Shown: positions 50,914-63,658, counted from the stretch's first letter. The stretch is DNA of 64,000 nt from Acanthacorydalis orientalis (GCA_034766995.1 CM068313.1:32377496-32441495), one strand, 5' to 3'. Notes: generated by a model from the letters alone, not told the origin. Translations and numbers: made by a program.

Positions 50914-51386
50914 TATTAGAGGGATCAAACACAATATTTGAGGAGGTAACAATTTTTTATGCCAAAATTGTTTAACCGCATACCTAGAACCAAATCTATA
51001 TGAAAAAAATCCATTTGGGAAAATTTTATTATTAAAAAAGAAGTTACATAATTCATATTTTGTAATTAGTCAAGTTATTAAAACGCAATAATTTATTAAA
51101 ACAAATTACAATTTTTTGAAATAACAAAGAAGTTCTTCTTGATTTAACGTAATAATTTAATATAGTTGTTATTTCCGCGTTGACGGTGAAAATTAACTCA
51201 TAGAAACGATTTTTTTTCACATATAGAAACGTTTGTAATCATCAAGGTGAACCCATTAGAAAAATCCTCCCAATCTCCCAATGATTCTCCATGATTTTTA
51301 AATCTCACAAAATCGGTGATTTTGTTAAGGGGACAAACGGAACAGCCAAGGGGTCAATTCTCCTTCTACCCTCTTAACTACTGGCC
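50914..51386. mobile_element. dispersed MITE-like repeat, copy B (interrupted)
   Basis: Diverged copy of 35468-35762 in the same orientation. The left part (GGATCAAACACAATATTTGA to about 50970) is separated from the right part (about 51175-51386) by roughly 200 bases of A+T-rich sequence absent from copy A, either an insertion here or a deletion in A. Shared words in the right part include AGAAACGATTTTTTTTC, AATCATCAAG, AAATCTCACAAAAT and GATTTTGTTA. The right end AACTACTGGCC is a degraded form of the copy A end. Confidence 0.6.
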
Positions 51387-53660
51387 TGGTTGATATAGTG
51401 GATCAGAAATCAAATACAATTCTAATAAAATAAATTACTTGAAATATATTCAGAATGTAAAATAAAAAGGGTACTTTATATTAAATAAAAAATCAATGTT
51501 ACAATATACACACACAGAGGTTAATATTTAAAAATTAAAGAAAACAGGAATAGAAGTTAGAGATATTTTCGGTAAAAAAAATCAAACTATACCACAGTTT
51601 GAAAATAGTAAGCATATATATATATATACATATAATCCTAATTGTGGGTATTTAAGTAAATGTAATGCTTATAAAACGTAATATTTTTACATATTTATAT
51701 TTTCAATGCAAAACTGAAAATATTGCCGAAATAAAAATATATTTTATAGAAAATATGGAAAATTTAATTAACAATCATTATTTAGTAATTGATTGTTCAA
51801 AATGCAGAACTTGTCATTTTCAAATCTGTTTAACACAGATTTCCAACTCTATTCATATCAAATTAACCACCACATCGTAATATTGACACAGCCGTGACGA
51901 AATCACCCTTTTGTTTATCGTTCACCTATATGCTTACATATTAAATGCTCATTTCATGTATCTGAACAATTCAAATTTGATTTTAGTAACTAAATTCAGT
52001 TAGCATTAGTTGATCTCATTCAGTAAGTAAATTAATTTTTTTTTCAAATTTAAGCATCAGTGTTTTTGTGTAATTATTTTATTATTTATTGTTCTTTTTA
52101 TTTTTGTGATTTAATAATACTCAGCGTAAAAATATTAAAAAATTATTAGTAGTTTTAACTCGCCTTTTATTTAAAAAGAAATATTGAATTTTCAATTAAA
52201 TATCTTTGTAAAATATTAATTAATTAGATTTATTTTACTCAGACTTAGAAATATTATTAATTAAACTTATATATATATATATATAATAAAAAGTAATCAA
52301 TACATAATCATGAATGCAAATATTTAGTAATCACATAAGCAATATATAAAACACACTTCTTCATTTTGTTAATTATTCTTTTTGAATCATTTCAAATAAT
52401 AGATTTTAGAGAATATCAACCAAATATATTTGTTAAAATAAAACTGTACATTCTCATTAATTTCCTATTTAACTTAAACTGTCACTAAATTTTGTTATTA
52501 TTATATTCAAATATATAACCAAGTGTACAAAAATAAATATTTATTGGTACGCAATAATATTTTATAATAATCAAAAATTTAAAGAACGATTTTTATTAAT
52601 TTTATAAATATTTATTATTGGAAGTTAACAACACATGGAATAAAAAATTAAAAATAAAAAGTACAAAATGAAACTAAATCTTTCCAATTTATAGTAATAA
52701 TTATAATAAAATTAAAATTTGTTTAGAATTAATGCCGAATCGAGATTATAAATATTAGAAATATGAACATAATTTTAATATTACAATATAATAAATGTCA
52801 TTGATAAGAATAGAAAATCTTTCTAGTGTGGGTAAATTTACTCATCAAATTCCATCATTAGATTGTCTTTGTAAATGTTACAAGCAAAATTTCCTTTCTG
52901 AACAAGTGTATTACATTGATTAATGAAGTTTTTAGTTTAATTATGGCTATGATATAAATGAAAACAATTATAATACAATTACCCAAGTTTATCTTACTTC
53001 ATTATTAGAAAAAATAAGAGAGATAATCAGTTATGCATTTTTTATCTCCAGGAGCATGACTTCTTTAAATAATTGAATTCACCTAATAAAATGTTCATAA
53101 TATCAAATTAATTCATTATTTTGCATGAATTTTTACAATTTTTGTTAATATAACGACAGGAGAAAAACAATTAAAATTTATTTTTTTTCAATTAAAGAAA
53201 AATATTTTTCTATACATTTCTTATTAATAAGCACATTTTATCATTAATTTTTTTGTATAGTCTTTCCCGAATAAAATTTCGTTTGAATTTCAAACAATCA
53301 GTGTTTATAATAGCATATCTCTTAACAGCAAATTTAAACTCATAAGACATCAATCATCAACATACCGTGAAATTTTAATTAAAAATATAAAAAACTAATA
53401 TATAACCAGAACAACTACTATATTTGTAATCTATATGTCAAATATTGCTTTACCGATATATAATCAGCTCAACACTATGACGAGAAACGGGACTTGACTG
53501 TCGTATTTTAAGTCATTTAAATATAAAAAAGTATCGTTAAAGAAATTTGTTATTAAATATATATTAAATAGTGCAAAAGAGTAACAATTTAATTTTTATA
53601 ATGAAAAACATGAAATATTTATATAGTCAAAACTGTCAGTAAATAAAATCAATTTAAAAC

Positions 53661-53663
<3 letters not shown>
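51387..53663. other. A+T-rich intergenic DNA
   Basis: Short TA runs at about 51616-51629 and 52270-52284. The plus-strand 71-codon frame at 51665-51880 (with two Cys pairs, CSKCRTCHFQIC) is mixed in composition, but I do not recognise it and give it no coding status. Confidence 0.5.

Positions 53664-53704
<41 letters not shown>
53664..53704. repeat. (TA)n microsatellite
   Basis: Uninterrupted TA array; a shorter one lies at about 53789-53811. Confidence 0.95.
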
Positions 53705-53708
<4 letters not shown>

Positions 53709-53811
53709 ACATTTATAAAAAAAACGATATCGATTATCAAAGTCAAATAATGAAATTGAAATTGTATTTTTTCATAACTGAAATACTATATATATATATA
53801 TATATATATAA

Positions 53812-55275
53812 TACGTAATTATATTTCATAAGAAAAACATATTTATTTCTTGCTTAAATCAGTTTAACTTGTAATTTAATTTAATACATTTTCATACTAC
53901 ACTTTGAAAAATGTTAAAAGAAATTCTATATTGTTAAAACGATGAGTTTTTAAGTATTAGCGAGGTAAAATATACTATCATATAAAATGTAAGAATTAAA
54001 TGATAGAAAAATAGAACTATGATTTTAAAAAATAACTTTTTTTAATGTAGAGAGCAAGTATTTCATTCGTAACGAATACATTAAAATATTATTTGTTGTT
54101 TCCGAACATTTCAATGCGAAATTATTAATTTGAAAAGCAATATCTATTCCATGAAAACAGAAGAAATTGATAACAATTATCTGTTTATAATTAGAATAGA
54201 AATAGAAATATTTGATATATCACCTTACAAAAATCCATAAATTACAATCACTTTGTGCCGTAAGAATAATATACAAACATTACTTTTAAACTTCCAATTT
54301 TTTAAATAAAAAAAATATTTGTGTCAAACATCACCAAAAAAAAAGTATTATTGAAAAAATCATTAAGTAAAAAATAATGTGAAAGTGATACTGGAAACGA
54401 AATAACTATATGAAATAAAAACAATGGGACTCTCACTGAATTGTTGAAAAAAGTAAATTTGCATGCCAAAAGTAATTGTAAGTACTCTTTATTTAATAAT
54501 CTTATAAATGAAATCGTTTTCTTTATAATCTGTTCATAAATAATGCCATAAAGCGAAAAATCGTTATGTTGGTCAACAATATTATTTATAACTACACCTG
54601 CTAAAATAAACACTTAAAAAGTCTCTCTAAACCAAAGAAACAAATAACTTTTACAATGATTTTTATTAATTACATATATATATATACGTAGAATATAAAA
54701 AATATCAATTTCTTAGGAAGGACATTATGAGTAAAAATGACATATATGCATAGACCTATTCTATTTCATTACATAACTACAAGACATCAAAGTTTGATTA
54801 GTATGATTTATTAATAACTTTACCAGCCTAGTATTGTAATCTTTGAAGAAGTTCTTCAGTACTTAATATATTTTATAAACAGGGCTCTATCTTAATTCCA
54901 CCCTTTACAGAATGGATTAATTTAAAAATTTCCTTTTTGAGATACAGAAAAGAATATAGTTTTGTATTTTAAAGCGATGGATTCTGTTTTAATTATATCT
55001 TTGAAAAAAATATTTTAATTGCTTTATTATCAAAAGTAATCTAAAATAATCTAAAAGTATCATTCTTTGAAGCATATTTATTGCTTATTGAACACTTATT
55101 ACTTTTCGAACAATCTAATAGCGTATAAAAATCAGATTTTATAAATTTATTTTTTAGATTTTTATGTCTGATTTTATCATATATATATATAAAATACATA
55201 TTCTTACAATGCGAGTAATAAATATTAAACAATTAATTATATTTGTTAATAAATAATTTATTATACAATAAACAG

Positions 55276-55279
<4 letters not shown>
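53812..55279. other. A+T-rich intergenic background
   Basis: The minus-strand 103-codon frame at 54302-54613 is the second longest frame of the window but is Phe/Ile/Leu-rich with no domain, typical of A+T-rich random sequence. Nothing else is supported. Confidence 0.5.

Positions 55280-55325
<46 letters not shown>
55280..55325. repeat. (TA)n microsatellite, about 46 bp
   Basis: Uninterrupted TA array. Confidence 0.95.
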
Positions 55326-55329
<4 letters not shown>

Positions 55330-55695
55330 AATTGGACACCCTTGGTATGACTTATTTTGTTTACAGTAGCAAATATGCAACTGAGAATCATTAACATATT
55401 TTTCATGCATTCACATCTACACAATGTTCAAATAAATGTCAGGTACATGTGCTGATAAATCCAAATCTGATAAATCGTCAACACTATCTGAATAACTGAT
55501 GAAATTCATACGTTTATTTATACCATTATACATATGCATATGAATGTACTTCATCTGGTGTAAAAAAAAAAAAAAAACAATAAAAACATATTTAAAACAT
55601 TTCACGTATCGTTACAGTTTGGTTCCTTCACGTGTTGATTATAAATCAAGTATACTAAAATATGTTTAATAATTTTAAAATTAATTTATTACAGA

Positions 55696-55698
<3 letters not shown>
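55326..55698. other. moderately complex intergenic DNA with a poly-A run
   Basis: A run of 15-17 A at about 55562-55577 follows a moderately complex stretch. The minus-strand frame 55417-55605 contains an acidic, protein-like segment (SYSDSVDDLSDLDLSAHVPD) that I do not recognise. The poly-A could be a retroposon tail on the plus strand or simple slippage. Confidence 0.25.

Positions 55699-55734
<36 letters not shown>
55699..55734. repeat. (TA)n microsatellite
   Basis: Uninterrupted TA array. Frames cross it on both strands (plus 55662-55967, minus 55655-55861); the Tyr-Ile core shows they are not genes, although the plus frame continues open for about 75 codons after the array. Confidence 0.95.
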
Positions 55735-55737
<3 letters not shown>

Positions 55738-56290
55738 TACTAAAACTATCATTATGTGAAATGGCCGTGCTTGCTTGTGGAACAAAGTACCGTAATTTTG
55801 TTTCCCGATTTAAAATTAAATCGATGTATAATATAAAAATAAATAACCGTGAACTTTTCATTTGTGTTTATATAAAGAAAATGTCACAGTTTTTAGTCTT
55901 ATCGAAATTTTATGCCGACATCCTATTTATAACTGACATCATGATACGCCTTACGTCATTGACCTGAGCTAATTAACTTTTTTTCAGAAAAAAAGACTTC
56001 ATTCTCAAGATGTAAAGCATGCAAAAAACTGTTGGAACAGTTTTATGAAACATATTTGTTTCGATTGACATTTGTTCTGTCTTGTAATGTATAAATTCAC
56101 AGAAAACTTTAGAATAAAAATTCATTTTAAAATAAAAACAATAATAAATATATCTGTTCATGATTTCAACATATAAGAACGTTACAATATTTTTATACAT
56201 TAGTCTACCATAATTTTTAAATTTCATATGTTGAAATGACAACAAATCTAATTAAATAAATGTGTATTTTATAATACATTTAAATACACA

Positions 56291-56293
<3 letters not shown>
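55735..56293. other. intergenic DNA, partly complex
   Basis: The segment 55745-55965 is somewhat more complex (GAAATGGCCGTGCTTGCTTG). No recognisable element was found. Confidence 0.4.
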
Positions 56294-56355
<62 letters not shown>

Positions 56356-56396
56356 AGATAGGTAGATAGATAGACAGATAGGTAAATAGATAGAAA
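56294..56396. repeat. compound (TA)n then GATA/GACA tetranucleotide repeat
   Basis: TA repeats to about 56351, then irregular GATA-type units (AGATAGGTAGATAGATAGAC) to about 56396. Confidence 0.95.
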
Positions 56397-56920
56397 AATA
56401 AATTAGATAATTTTCTTAATCAAGTGTTCATATAATGGCAAGATCAAGATTCAAGAAAAAGAAAAATTATATTTAAAATGCTGACAAATACTTAAAATAT
56501 GCATAAGATGTAAAACGATATAATTATATTTAAAGACGAAATAATTGCTTGTTATGAATACTTCCTTTTGTGTATTTAGTCATCTCATTAATTATAAAAT
56601 GTCATTAAATATTAGTAAGTATTTTATAAGTGTTGACCTTTAATTATTCATGAAAAAAACATAACATATTCACTTTTTAATTGTCAGTGAAATTATAAAT
56701 TAAGTAATTAATTAATTTTTATCCAATTTAAATAAAGTAGAATTTTATCCAATGAAAATAACGTAAAATTGATACAATGGTAATACATATACTTTTATTA
56801 AAAAAAATACAGTCATAAAAGACATTCAATAAGTATACATTTACAAACTGATAAACGGAAATTGATAAATTTTTCACAGTAAGCCAATTCAAAATTTTAC
56901 ATAAAAATAAAAAAGGTTTC
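56397..56920. other. A+T-rich intergenic background
   Basis: No supported feature. Confidence 0.6.
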
Positions 56921-56948
56921 TCTCTCTCTCTCTCTATATATATATATT
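56921..56948. repeat. compound (CT)n(TA)n microsatellite
   Basis: CT repeats pass directly into TA repeats. No inverted-repeat element like those at 6695 and 6959 is recognised beside it. Confidence 0.93.
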
Positions 56949-57853
56949 CTTATATATAAGAACGAAACAAATCAATGGTTGGATTAATTTTAGTTTCCTT
57001 AAATCGGAATTCTACTTTTTTCTTATTCTTCAGTTCTCCGTTCTCGTGAGCTATTTAATTTACTTGTATTGAGAAAAATGCCGCCTTGTATAAATTCACG
57101 TACAAAAACTGAAATCACAATGATTCTTATTCCTATTCATAAGAAAATTCAATTTAAACGAATAAAAATTGATAATTAAAAAGGTTATATACGAATTAAA
57201 TACAAAGAGTTTTTAACAAAGCTTATGTAAACTTATTAAAAATTAATTATTTTTTAATTAGTCATTAGAATCATTCAACTTTTAAATCTATTTTATAATA
57301 AAAAAATTATAAATATTGACGAGTGTAATTTCAATATTTATTTTCAAGAGCACCATAATAGAACACCGCATGTACACCACAAATAAAGAAAATAAAAAAA
57401 AAAACTAGAACTTTGCAAACAGTTTGTCTCTTTTCACAAACAAAATATTTAAATACTAGAAGGTTTAGGTATCGAAATCATTTGTCCTTCTGATATAATC
57501 AGTAGGTCGGCCATATACATTTATACACTCAGTAAAACAATTTTGCAAATTTTAGTAAAACATTTTTCCGTATGTGATGCCTTTGATATTAATTAAATGA
57601 TTAATGAAGTTAATTAATATCTTATTTTGATATATTTTACTTTTATATTTTATAAATTAGAAAATCGAAAGCATGTTACATAGACAAAATATCATAAAAA
57701 TAATATCAACAGTATTAATTTGAATGTATTTTAAATACATTATTCATACATTAAAAAACAATTTTTCTTAAAAAAAAATTTTAATAGCACAAATCTATAA
57801 TCTACCATTTTATAAAAAAACAAAACTATGAAAATAATTATTTAAAATAGGAA
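56949..57853. other. A+T-rich intergenic background
   Basis: A slightly more complex patch lies at about 56980-57130. Nothing is supported. Confidence 0.5.
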
Positions 57854-58015
57854 ATGTTTGATGCCACTGATTTATTACAATACACATACATGGCCGTATA
57901 TCGCCTATGTTCCAAAGTGTCCACCTGCTTCAACAGCACTCAAGTCGATGACCTTATTCAAAATTTCCACCTTCCTTTAACCAAAAATAGCTACGATAAG
58001 GCATTGCAGCCCTAA
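57854..58015 (+). CDS. possible small ORF or exon, 53 codons, unknown product
   Basis: I do not recognise the product. The frame opens just after an in-frame TAG at 57848, starts at ATG 57854 and ends at TAA 58013-58015; a second ATG lies at 57890. The product (MFDATDLLQYTYMAVYRLCS, later STQVDDLIQNFHLPLTKNSY) is mixed in composition, unlike the Phe/Ile/Lys bias of random frames here. The G+C content of the surrounding 57880-58140 is visibly higher. No signal peptide, membrane helix or catalytic motif is seen. It might be a decayed transposon piece, a short exon or a chance frame in a conserved non-coding island. Confidence 0.2.
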   Translation: MFDATDLLQYTYMAVYRLCSKVSTCFNSTQVDDLIQNFHLPLTKNSYDKALQP

Positions 58016-58254
58016 CATCAGACTACCTGTAAAATGTAAAGTGGTCCTTTGGGAAGAGTATACGTAGCGAATGTGAACATGATGCTATGCAAAAAAAACG
58101 AACAGCGTTTTGCATGTACAATATAACTACTTTCTGATAAACGGGAAAAATTTCCATATTAGCTACAACGTATTACATTCATGTCTAATGCATGCACATT
58201 TATATTCCAAATATATAAAGCTATATGCATAGATACATTCATACACGTATGTAT
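58016..58254. other. moderately complex flank of the small ORF
   Basis: Complex until about 58150 (AAGTGGTCCTTTGGGAAGAG), then A+T-rich. No element is recognised. Confidence 0.35.
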
Positions 58255-60889
58255 TATATATATATATATATATAAGTAGAAAAATTGAAAATTTTATAAC
58301 TTTCATTTTGAAAATTCTATGCGAAAGTTAATAGTAAAAATATTTTTAACTGTTAAATAAATTAAAATGAATGTATATATATATATATATATTAAAATAA
58401 TAACTACTTAATAACAAATGTTATATAAAAAACAAATCTTACATTTTGGCTTGTTATGAATTTTGTAACATTTTAATAGTCAATAATTTCAATTGTACAA
58501 AAACAACACACACCTGTACAAGTAGAACTAAAACTGTTTAGCATATAATAAATATTTATAAAATACTACAATAATGATATCTAATTTAGTTATTCTAATG
58601 AAGTATTTGTCATATTTTAATTTCATTAAATCTAATACAAACATTTTAAAACATATAAACAGTACATTGTTTTAATTAATTGAATAAATTCTAAGAAATT
58701 TGGCTATTAATATGGTTACATTATGTATTATTAGTTTAACAGACACTTTCTTAAGTGCCAGAGTCTGCACTCAAACTATTAATAAACAAAGAAATATTTT
58801 AATAAACAAATAATCTCTACTTAACTCTTCCTTGATTACAAACAGATTTCATTATACATATCGTCTTTTAAATTTCTTAATATTATATCAACCTTTCACG
58901 ATATAGTTCTAATCATTTTAAAATACCAATTTGGCAGCAGAAAAAAATAATAATTTTTAAAATATTATGAACATAGATGAATTATAATATAAAGAACATA
59001 TAGCTTGTTTTTTGAAAAAATATCTATATCTAATAATATCTATAAATATTTTTGGAATTAAATGGTACATCCATTTATTGAGTTCTCTGATTTACAAGTT
59101 CCCCTATCATCCCCTATCATCTGAAACATTAGCTCACAACTGGACTTGTTTTATTACTCAATCTGTGGATTGTGGGTTTTGTGCTTGTCACCAAATTCAT
59201 CATGTGTCAGCTATCTACATTAACAAGCATACGAGTCAGCCTTTATCATCGGCTTTGATTATTTTTGCATTAACAAAATATTTTTAATATCATAAAAGTT
59301 TACATAAAATTTATTTTTAATTATTTTGTGAACAAATACTTCATAATTTAGTAATCATTCTTAAAAAAATGTAAAAGAAAAAATAATCTTAAAAATATTT
59401 TAAATGTAGATGTCATGTTTCGTATTTCAACAGTTATTTTTTTACATTTTCTTTTTTTGAAAATAATATCAATAAAAACTCAGAGCAAATATTTAAAAAC
59501 GGTTTTTAATCACATTACTAAAAAGAACTAAATGAATTGTTACAGAATATTTTCTACAAACTTCGTCCATCGCTAATAACCTTAGTTGTCGACGCGATTT
59601 TAAACTCCACATATAACTAACCATCTACAAACTTCAAACTTATTAAAAATACAGAGTTTAAAAAAATGAAATAATCTAAAACGACATCAAATAAAGATTT
59701 TTAGAGAAACAAACAGAAACAATTACATAAAAATAAATAGAAGTAGTTGTATAAAAAAATGAAAGAAATGATAAACTTTTATATTCCATAAACCTATCTA
59801 AACATTTTAAATCATTTTAAGAAACGCTCAGAGAAACTGTAAAAATAAAAAATTAAATGTTACTTCAAGGTGAACCAAGTATAAAGATAATACTTCAAAA
59901 GGGACAAGGTGCTAGAAAAGAAAAAGAAGAGAAGAAAAAACATAGTCACGATATTTTGTAGATGTTTTCTACTTTGTTACAACGTGAAAGTACAGAAAAA
60001 GGAGACATTGGAGGAGAAATTGTCAAATGAAATGCTTCATGTCAAAGCAAATAAAATGCTTGAACACCGTACATTACGTATATAAATAAAATATATTTGA
60101 AAAGAAAATTAGCTTTATAAAAATATATTATTTTGAACGTTGATTAATTTGGAAACTTTTTGAGATTAAAATTGTATTATTTTTTTTAAAAAAAAATAAC
60201 TAAATCTTTACCAAATTAGATGATAAATATGAATTATGCCATATTTACAAAAAAAAATAATACACATCTACCCACACCAGCAAATTTCTTATATCAGACT
60301 ATGAAAAAAATAATTATGTTATTTTAAAAAGCAAAAAAAAAGTTTTTGTGTCTGTGCTTTTAAACTAATATATTGGCTTTCTGGTCTATGGAGATAACAT
60401 TTTCTTTAAAATACACATACACTTAATGAAATACAATAATATTTTTTTATATTTTAATGTAAAAATCTTTATTTGCCACATCCCAAAAAATATGTTTTAT
60501 ATTAATAATTGATTAATATTATCAGGCATGTTTGTTCTACCACCATATACAGACATGTGTATAAAAGATTATATGGACATATATCAAGCATGTAGATTGG
60601 CGTGGCTTGAATTTCCCGTGTGTTAGCATGTTTTAATATTTATGTTGACAGTTAACGTGTACACGGTTGTGCACGGTATTGTTGAAACGATATTTCTTTA
60701 TTCTAAAGTAAATAAGTAAATGTTTGTTTCTGTAAAATGTGGAATCTATTTAAAAAGTGTTTTAATACCGCAAGAAATAAAAATGTACATCTGTCCTAAA
60801 TATGTAATAAACTTGAAATATATTTACATTCTAAATTTTTTTCAAATAAGGTTTTTTCAATATCAACACTTACCTTCCTTTTATATATT
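58255..60889. other. A+T-rich intergenic DNA
   Basis: TA arrays at about 58255-58274 and 58374-58391. A 10-base direct repeat CCCCTATCAT is doubled at about 59101-59120 inside a plus-strand 91-codon frame (59012-59287) with no recognised domain. Moderately complex patches lie at about 59570-59620, 59990-60060 and 60530-60690. No gene is supported. Confidence 0.45.
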
Positions 60890-60923
60890 TATATATATAT
60901 ATACATATATATACATACATAAC

Positions 60924-60968
<45 letters not shown>

Positions 60969-60974
60969 TATCTA

Positions 60975-61016
<42 letters not shown>

Positions 61017-61042
61017 GAGAGAGAGAGAGAGGGAGAGAGAAA
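60890..61042. repeat. long (TA)n with ACATA/TCTA interruptions, then (GA)n
   Basis: TA repeats with ACATACATA and TCTATCTA variants to about 61014, then GA repeats to about 61042. The longest frame of the window (plus 60720-61091, 123 codons) owes its length to this tract and is not a gene. Confidence 0.95.
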
Positions 61043-61577
61043 GTGTGATAAAAAATCATACACTTATATATATATTACTTATTTTTTTTGATTTATCTGG
61101 TAACACCTAATGATTTGAAAACAGTTTTCAACTTACTTGCAGACTGATTAAATTTAATATTTTTTATTTGTATTACTGCACGTCATTGCATGTGAGCAGT
61201 ACTGTATTTAATTCAAGAAGTAGTGAGTATTTATTAAAATTCTTAAAAAGATAGGTAAATTGATTCTATGGTTTTCAAATACATACCAACATATAAAGAA
61301 ATAAACACAATTTGACGATTAATGCACTCAAAATAATATATTCTATATGTATATTAGGCGCGCCACTTCAAACGACGGTTAGCTAATAGCATGCAATTTA
61401 TAATATTACATTACTTATCTTACGATACTATTACATTAATTTAAAATTCATTTTCTTTAGACTACATGAATTTTTTTATGTATATTGGCATTTGTCACGC
61501 AGAAAAAATAAGTATAAGTCGTATATTTGAATAATAACCAACGAAAATCCATAAAATAAGAATCTCATCTTCTATTT

Positions 61578-61578
<1 letters not shown>
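61043..61578. other. A+T-rich intergenic background
   Basis: A lone GGCGCGCC (AscI-type) palindrome lies at 61358-61365, notable only for the low-G+C context. No feature is supported. Confidence 0.5.
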
Positions 61579-61651
<73 letters not shown>

Positions 61652-61668
61652 CGAGTATATATATATAC
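61579..61668. repeat. (TA)n with AAATATA and ACGAG interruptions
   Basis: Two TA arrays separated by AAATA and ended by ACGAGTATATATATATACAC. Confidence 0.95.
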
Positions 61669-61852
61669 ACTACATACAGTCGTTTTTATTTTAGATTCAT
61701 ATGTACACCATTTTAAATATTTTGTTACTTTATGTACATTTCAATTATTTTTAAATATTATTAAAACTTGACTATTTGGTTTTACCATATAAATCGAAAA
61801 TTAGCTAATAAAATATGATAATATTGTTTTATCTCTATTTCTCTGAAAACAT

Positions 61853-61880
61853 ATATATATATATATGTGTGTGTGTGTAT
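61853..61880. repeat. compound (TA)n(GT)n microsatellite
   Basis: TA then GT repeats, about 28 bases. Confidence 0.93.
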
Positions 61881-61970
61881 TTATATTTTTGTATGTATGT
61901 ATAAACGTAACATTGGAATAAAAAATGTTTAATATATAAGAATAGTTGTAATACATAAACACACACAACT

Positions 61971-61973
<3 letters not shown>

Positions 61974-62029
<56 letters not shown>
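61974..62029. repeat. (TA)n microsatellite, about 56 bp
   Basis: TA array followed by TTATGTATATATGTATGTG. Confidence 0.96.
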
Positions 62030-62033
<4 letters not shown>

Positions 62034-62074
62034 GTATATATGTATGTGTAAGGTATCAAACAGTATTAATTCAT

Positions 62075-62475
62075 TATAAAACTCATTCCCGGCATTATTT
62101 TCGTTAAGAGCAGAAAATAATAGAGTTGATTCCCAGGTCGAAAAAAATGTAATTTCCCATGCGATTAGCTCGTAAAACTTGTTCGATTTTTCAACAAGAA
62201 AAATAGCAAACTAGAGTCTCGAACTGTAAAGCAGCTGTGTGAATTGCCTATAAAATAAACGATCAATCATTACAAACGTATCTATAGGCCGAGATGAAAA
62301 TTTCTAAGCAAAAGTCAAATATCTGACTACTGTCACTATATACTTCGTGTGTATAGCCATTCAATCTCAAAATGTTGTCCGCTTTAAACCGTTTTCTCTC
62401 TGAGGAGTGTGGAGTCAGTTTCACTGTATTTACTATCATTAAAACACGGCCTCTTTCACTCTCCCCGGTCATTTA
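62075..62475. promoter_or_regulatory. candidate conserved non-coding element
   Basis: About 400 bases of high complexity: ATTCCCGGCATTATTTTCG, CATGCGATTAGCTCGTAA, AAAGCAGCTGTGTGAATTG and GAGGAGTGTGGAGTCAG. It contains a CAGCTG E-box and ATTA cores. A minus-strand 69-codon frame (62263-62472, beginning MTGESERGRVLMIVNTVKLT) is protein-like but covers only part of the island and has no known motif. Non-coding regulatory sequence is the better guess. Confidence 0.3.
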
Positions 62476-62750
62476 ATAATTAATTTAATTATATAGTATA
62501 CAATCTAGAAGAGCATTGTATGAAATGGGATCATGAGGCATTAACTGTCATTAAAATATTGTTCACATGGATATTAATTACGACTATTATTTTAGTATCA
62601 AACATTAAGAGCTTGCTTATGACAGACAACATGAAATTTTGTTCATGGCATAAATACTACAATCAAATGTGATACACGAACACATGAATTACACGAATTA
62701 GTTTTTTTTTGGAACGTTTTAATTATTTAAATATTATACATACTCTTGTC

Positions 62751-62764
62751 CACACACACACACA

Positions 62765-62797
<33 letters not shown>
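62751..62797. repeat. compound (CA)n(TA)n microsatellite
   Basis: CA repeats at about 62751-62764, a short TATTTA bridge, then TA repeats. Confidence 0.95.
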
Positions 62798-62801
<4 letters not shown>

Positions 62802-63199
62802 TAATCCATAAATAGTAATATGTAATTACTGATTTTGTAATTGAATCAAATTAACAAAAATTAAATATTCTGTTCGAATATTTGAAACTTCCAGTTTTTT
62901 AAATAAAATAATTTCAAATCAAAATATTAATTAAGAAATGTAAATAATTTAAATATATAATTATGATCTAAAAAGATTATTAAACTATTAGCTACCTTTC
63001 TTTGATTATAAATTCAAATTTGTATTTATTAATTAATTCTATTTTTACTTCTAACATTACACACAAGTAGACAAATTTTATCTTTTCCATATAATTATGA
63101 ATACTGCTTAGTCAAATATAATTCTCAATTATCTTTTTTTCCAAATATTAATGCAATAAATTCAAATAATATTTTAAACAACCCTTCCCTACAACTTTT
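62798..63199. other. A+T-rich intergenic background
   Basis: No supported feature. Confidence 0.6.
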
Positions 63200-63430
63200 A
63201 AAAAAATGTAAGTCGCTGTTATCGATTTTCATATCATCTTATTTGTTCGTCTCAGAGGTGTTGTTCGAATGCTTTTTCCTGTCAGTCATTGTTTATTTTT
63301 TATGTATGATATTTAGACAGATACACTTGTCCAAGACGGAAATTCGTTTATCATAAAGCTACAGCTGTCATGAAAAAATATTATCTAAACGATCATTTTT
63401 CTACTTTAATGATAGAAACACTTCTCAAAA
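63200..63430. promoter_or_regulatory. candidate conserved non-coding element
   Basis: High-complexity stretch: CTCAGAGGTGTTGTTCGAATG, GTCCAAGACGGAAATTCG and TCATAAAGCTACAGCTGTCATG, with a CAGCTG E-box. No frame, no inverted ends. Confidence 0.3.
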
Positions 63431-63658
63431 TATATTTGAATGCATAATCTATATTTTCGCAACAAACCTATTATTACTTTATTTATTGTCACAATTAATA
63501 ATGTATTATTTTCTGATTACATATTAATTTTATCAAAATAATAACGTTTTATGAAAAAATTAAATATTTACAAAAACAAAAAAAGCTTATATCAATATAA
63601 ATCATTGATAAATTAATTCATGCATTAATGGTTGAAACCTAAGGATATGTGTCTTATT

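Noticed and set aside
54302..54613. Minus-strand 103-codon frame with hydrophobic stretches
   Set aside because: Phe/Ile/Leu/Asn bias matches random A+T-rich sequence; no conserved motif, start context or splice signals.
55562..55577. Poly-A run as a retroposon tail
   Set aside because: No target duplications and no recognisable retroposon body upstream. Slippage is equally likely.
55662..55967. Plus-strand 101-codon frame
   Set aside because: It crosses a (TA)n array, with an overlapping open frame on the other strand, so openness is probably accidental.
60720..61091. Longest plus-strand open frame, 123 codons
   Set aside because: Its second half is (TA)n and (GA)n translated as Tyr-Ile and Arg-Glu repeats. 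The first half has no domain.
61358..61365. GGCGCGCC as a CpG-island core or boundary site
   Set aside because: A single 8-base palindrome with ordinary A+T-rich flanks; no island around it.
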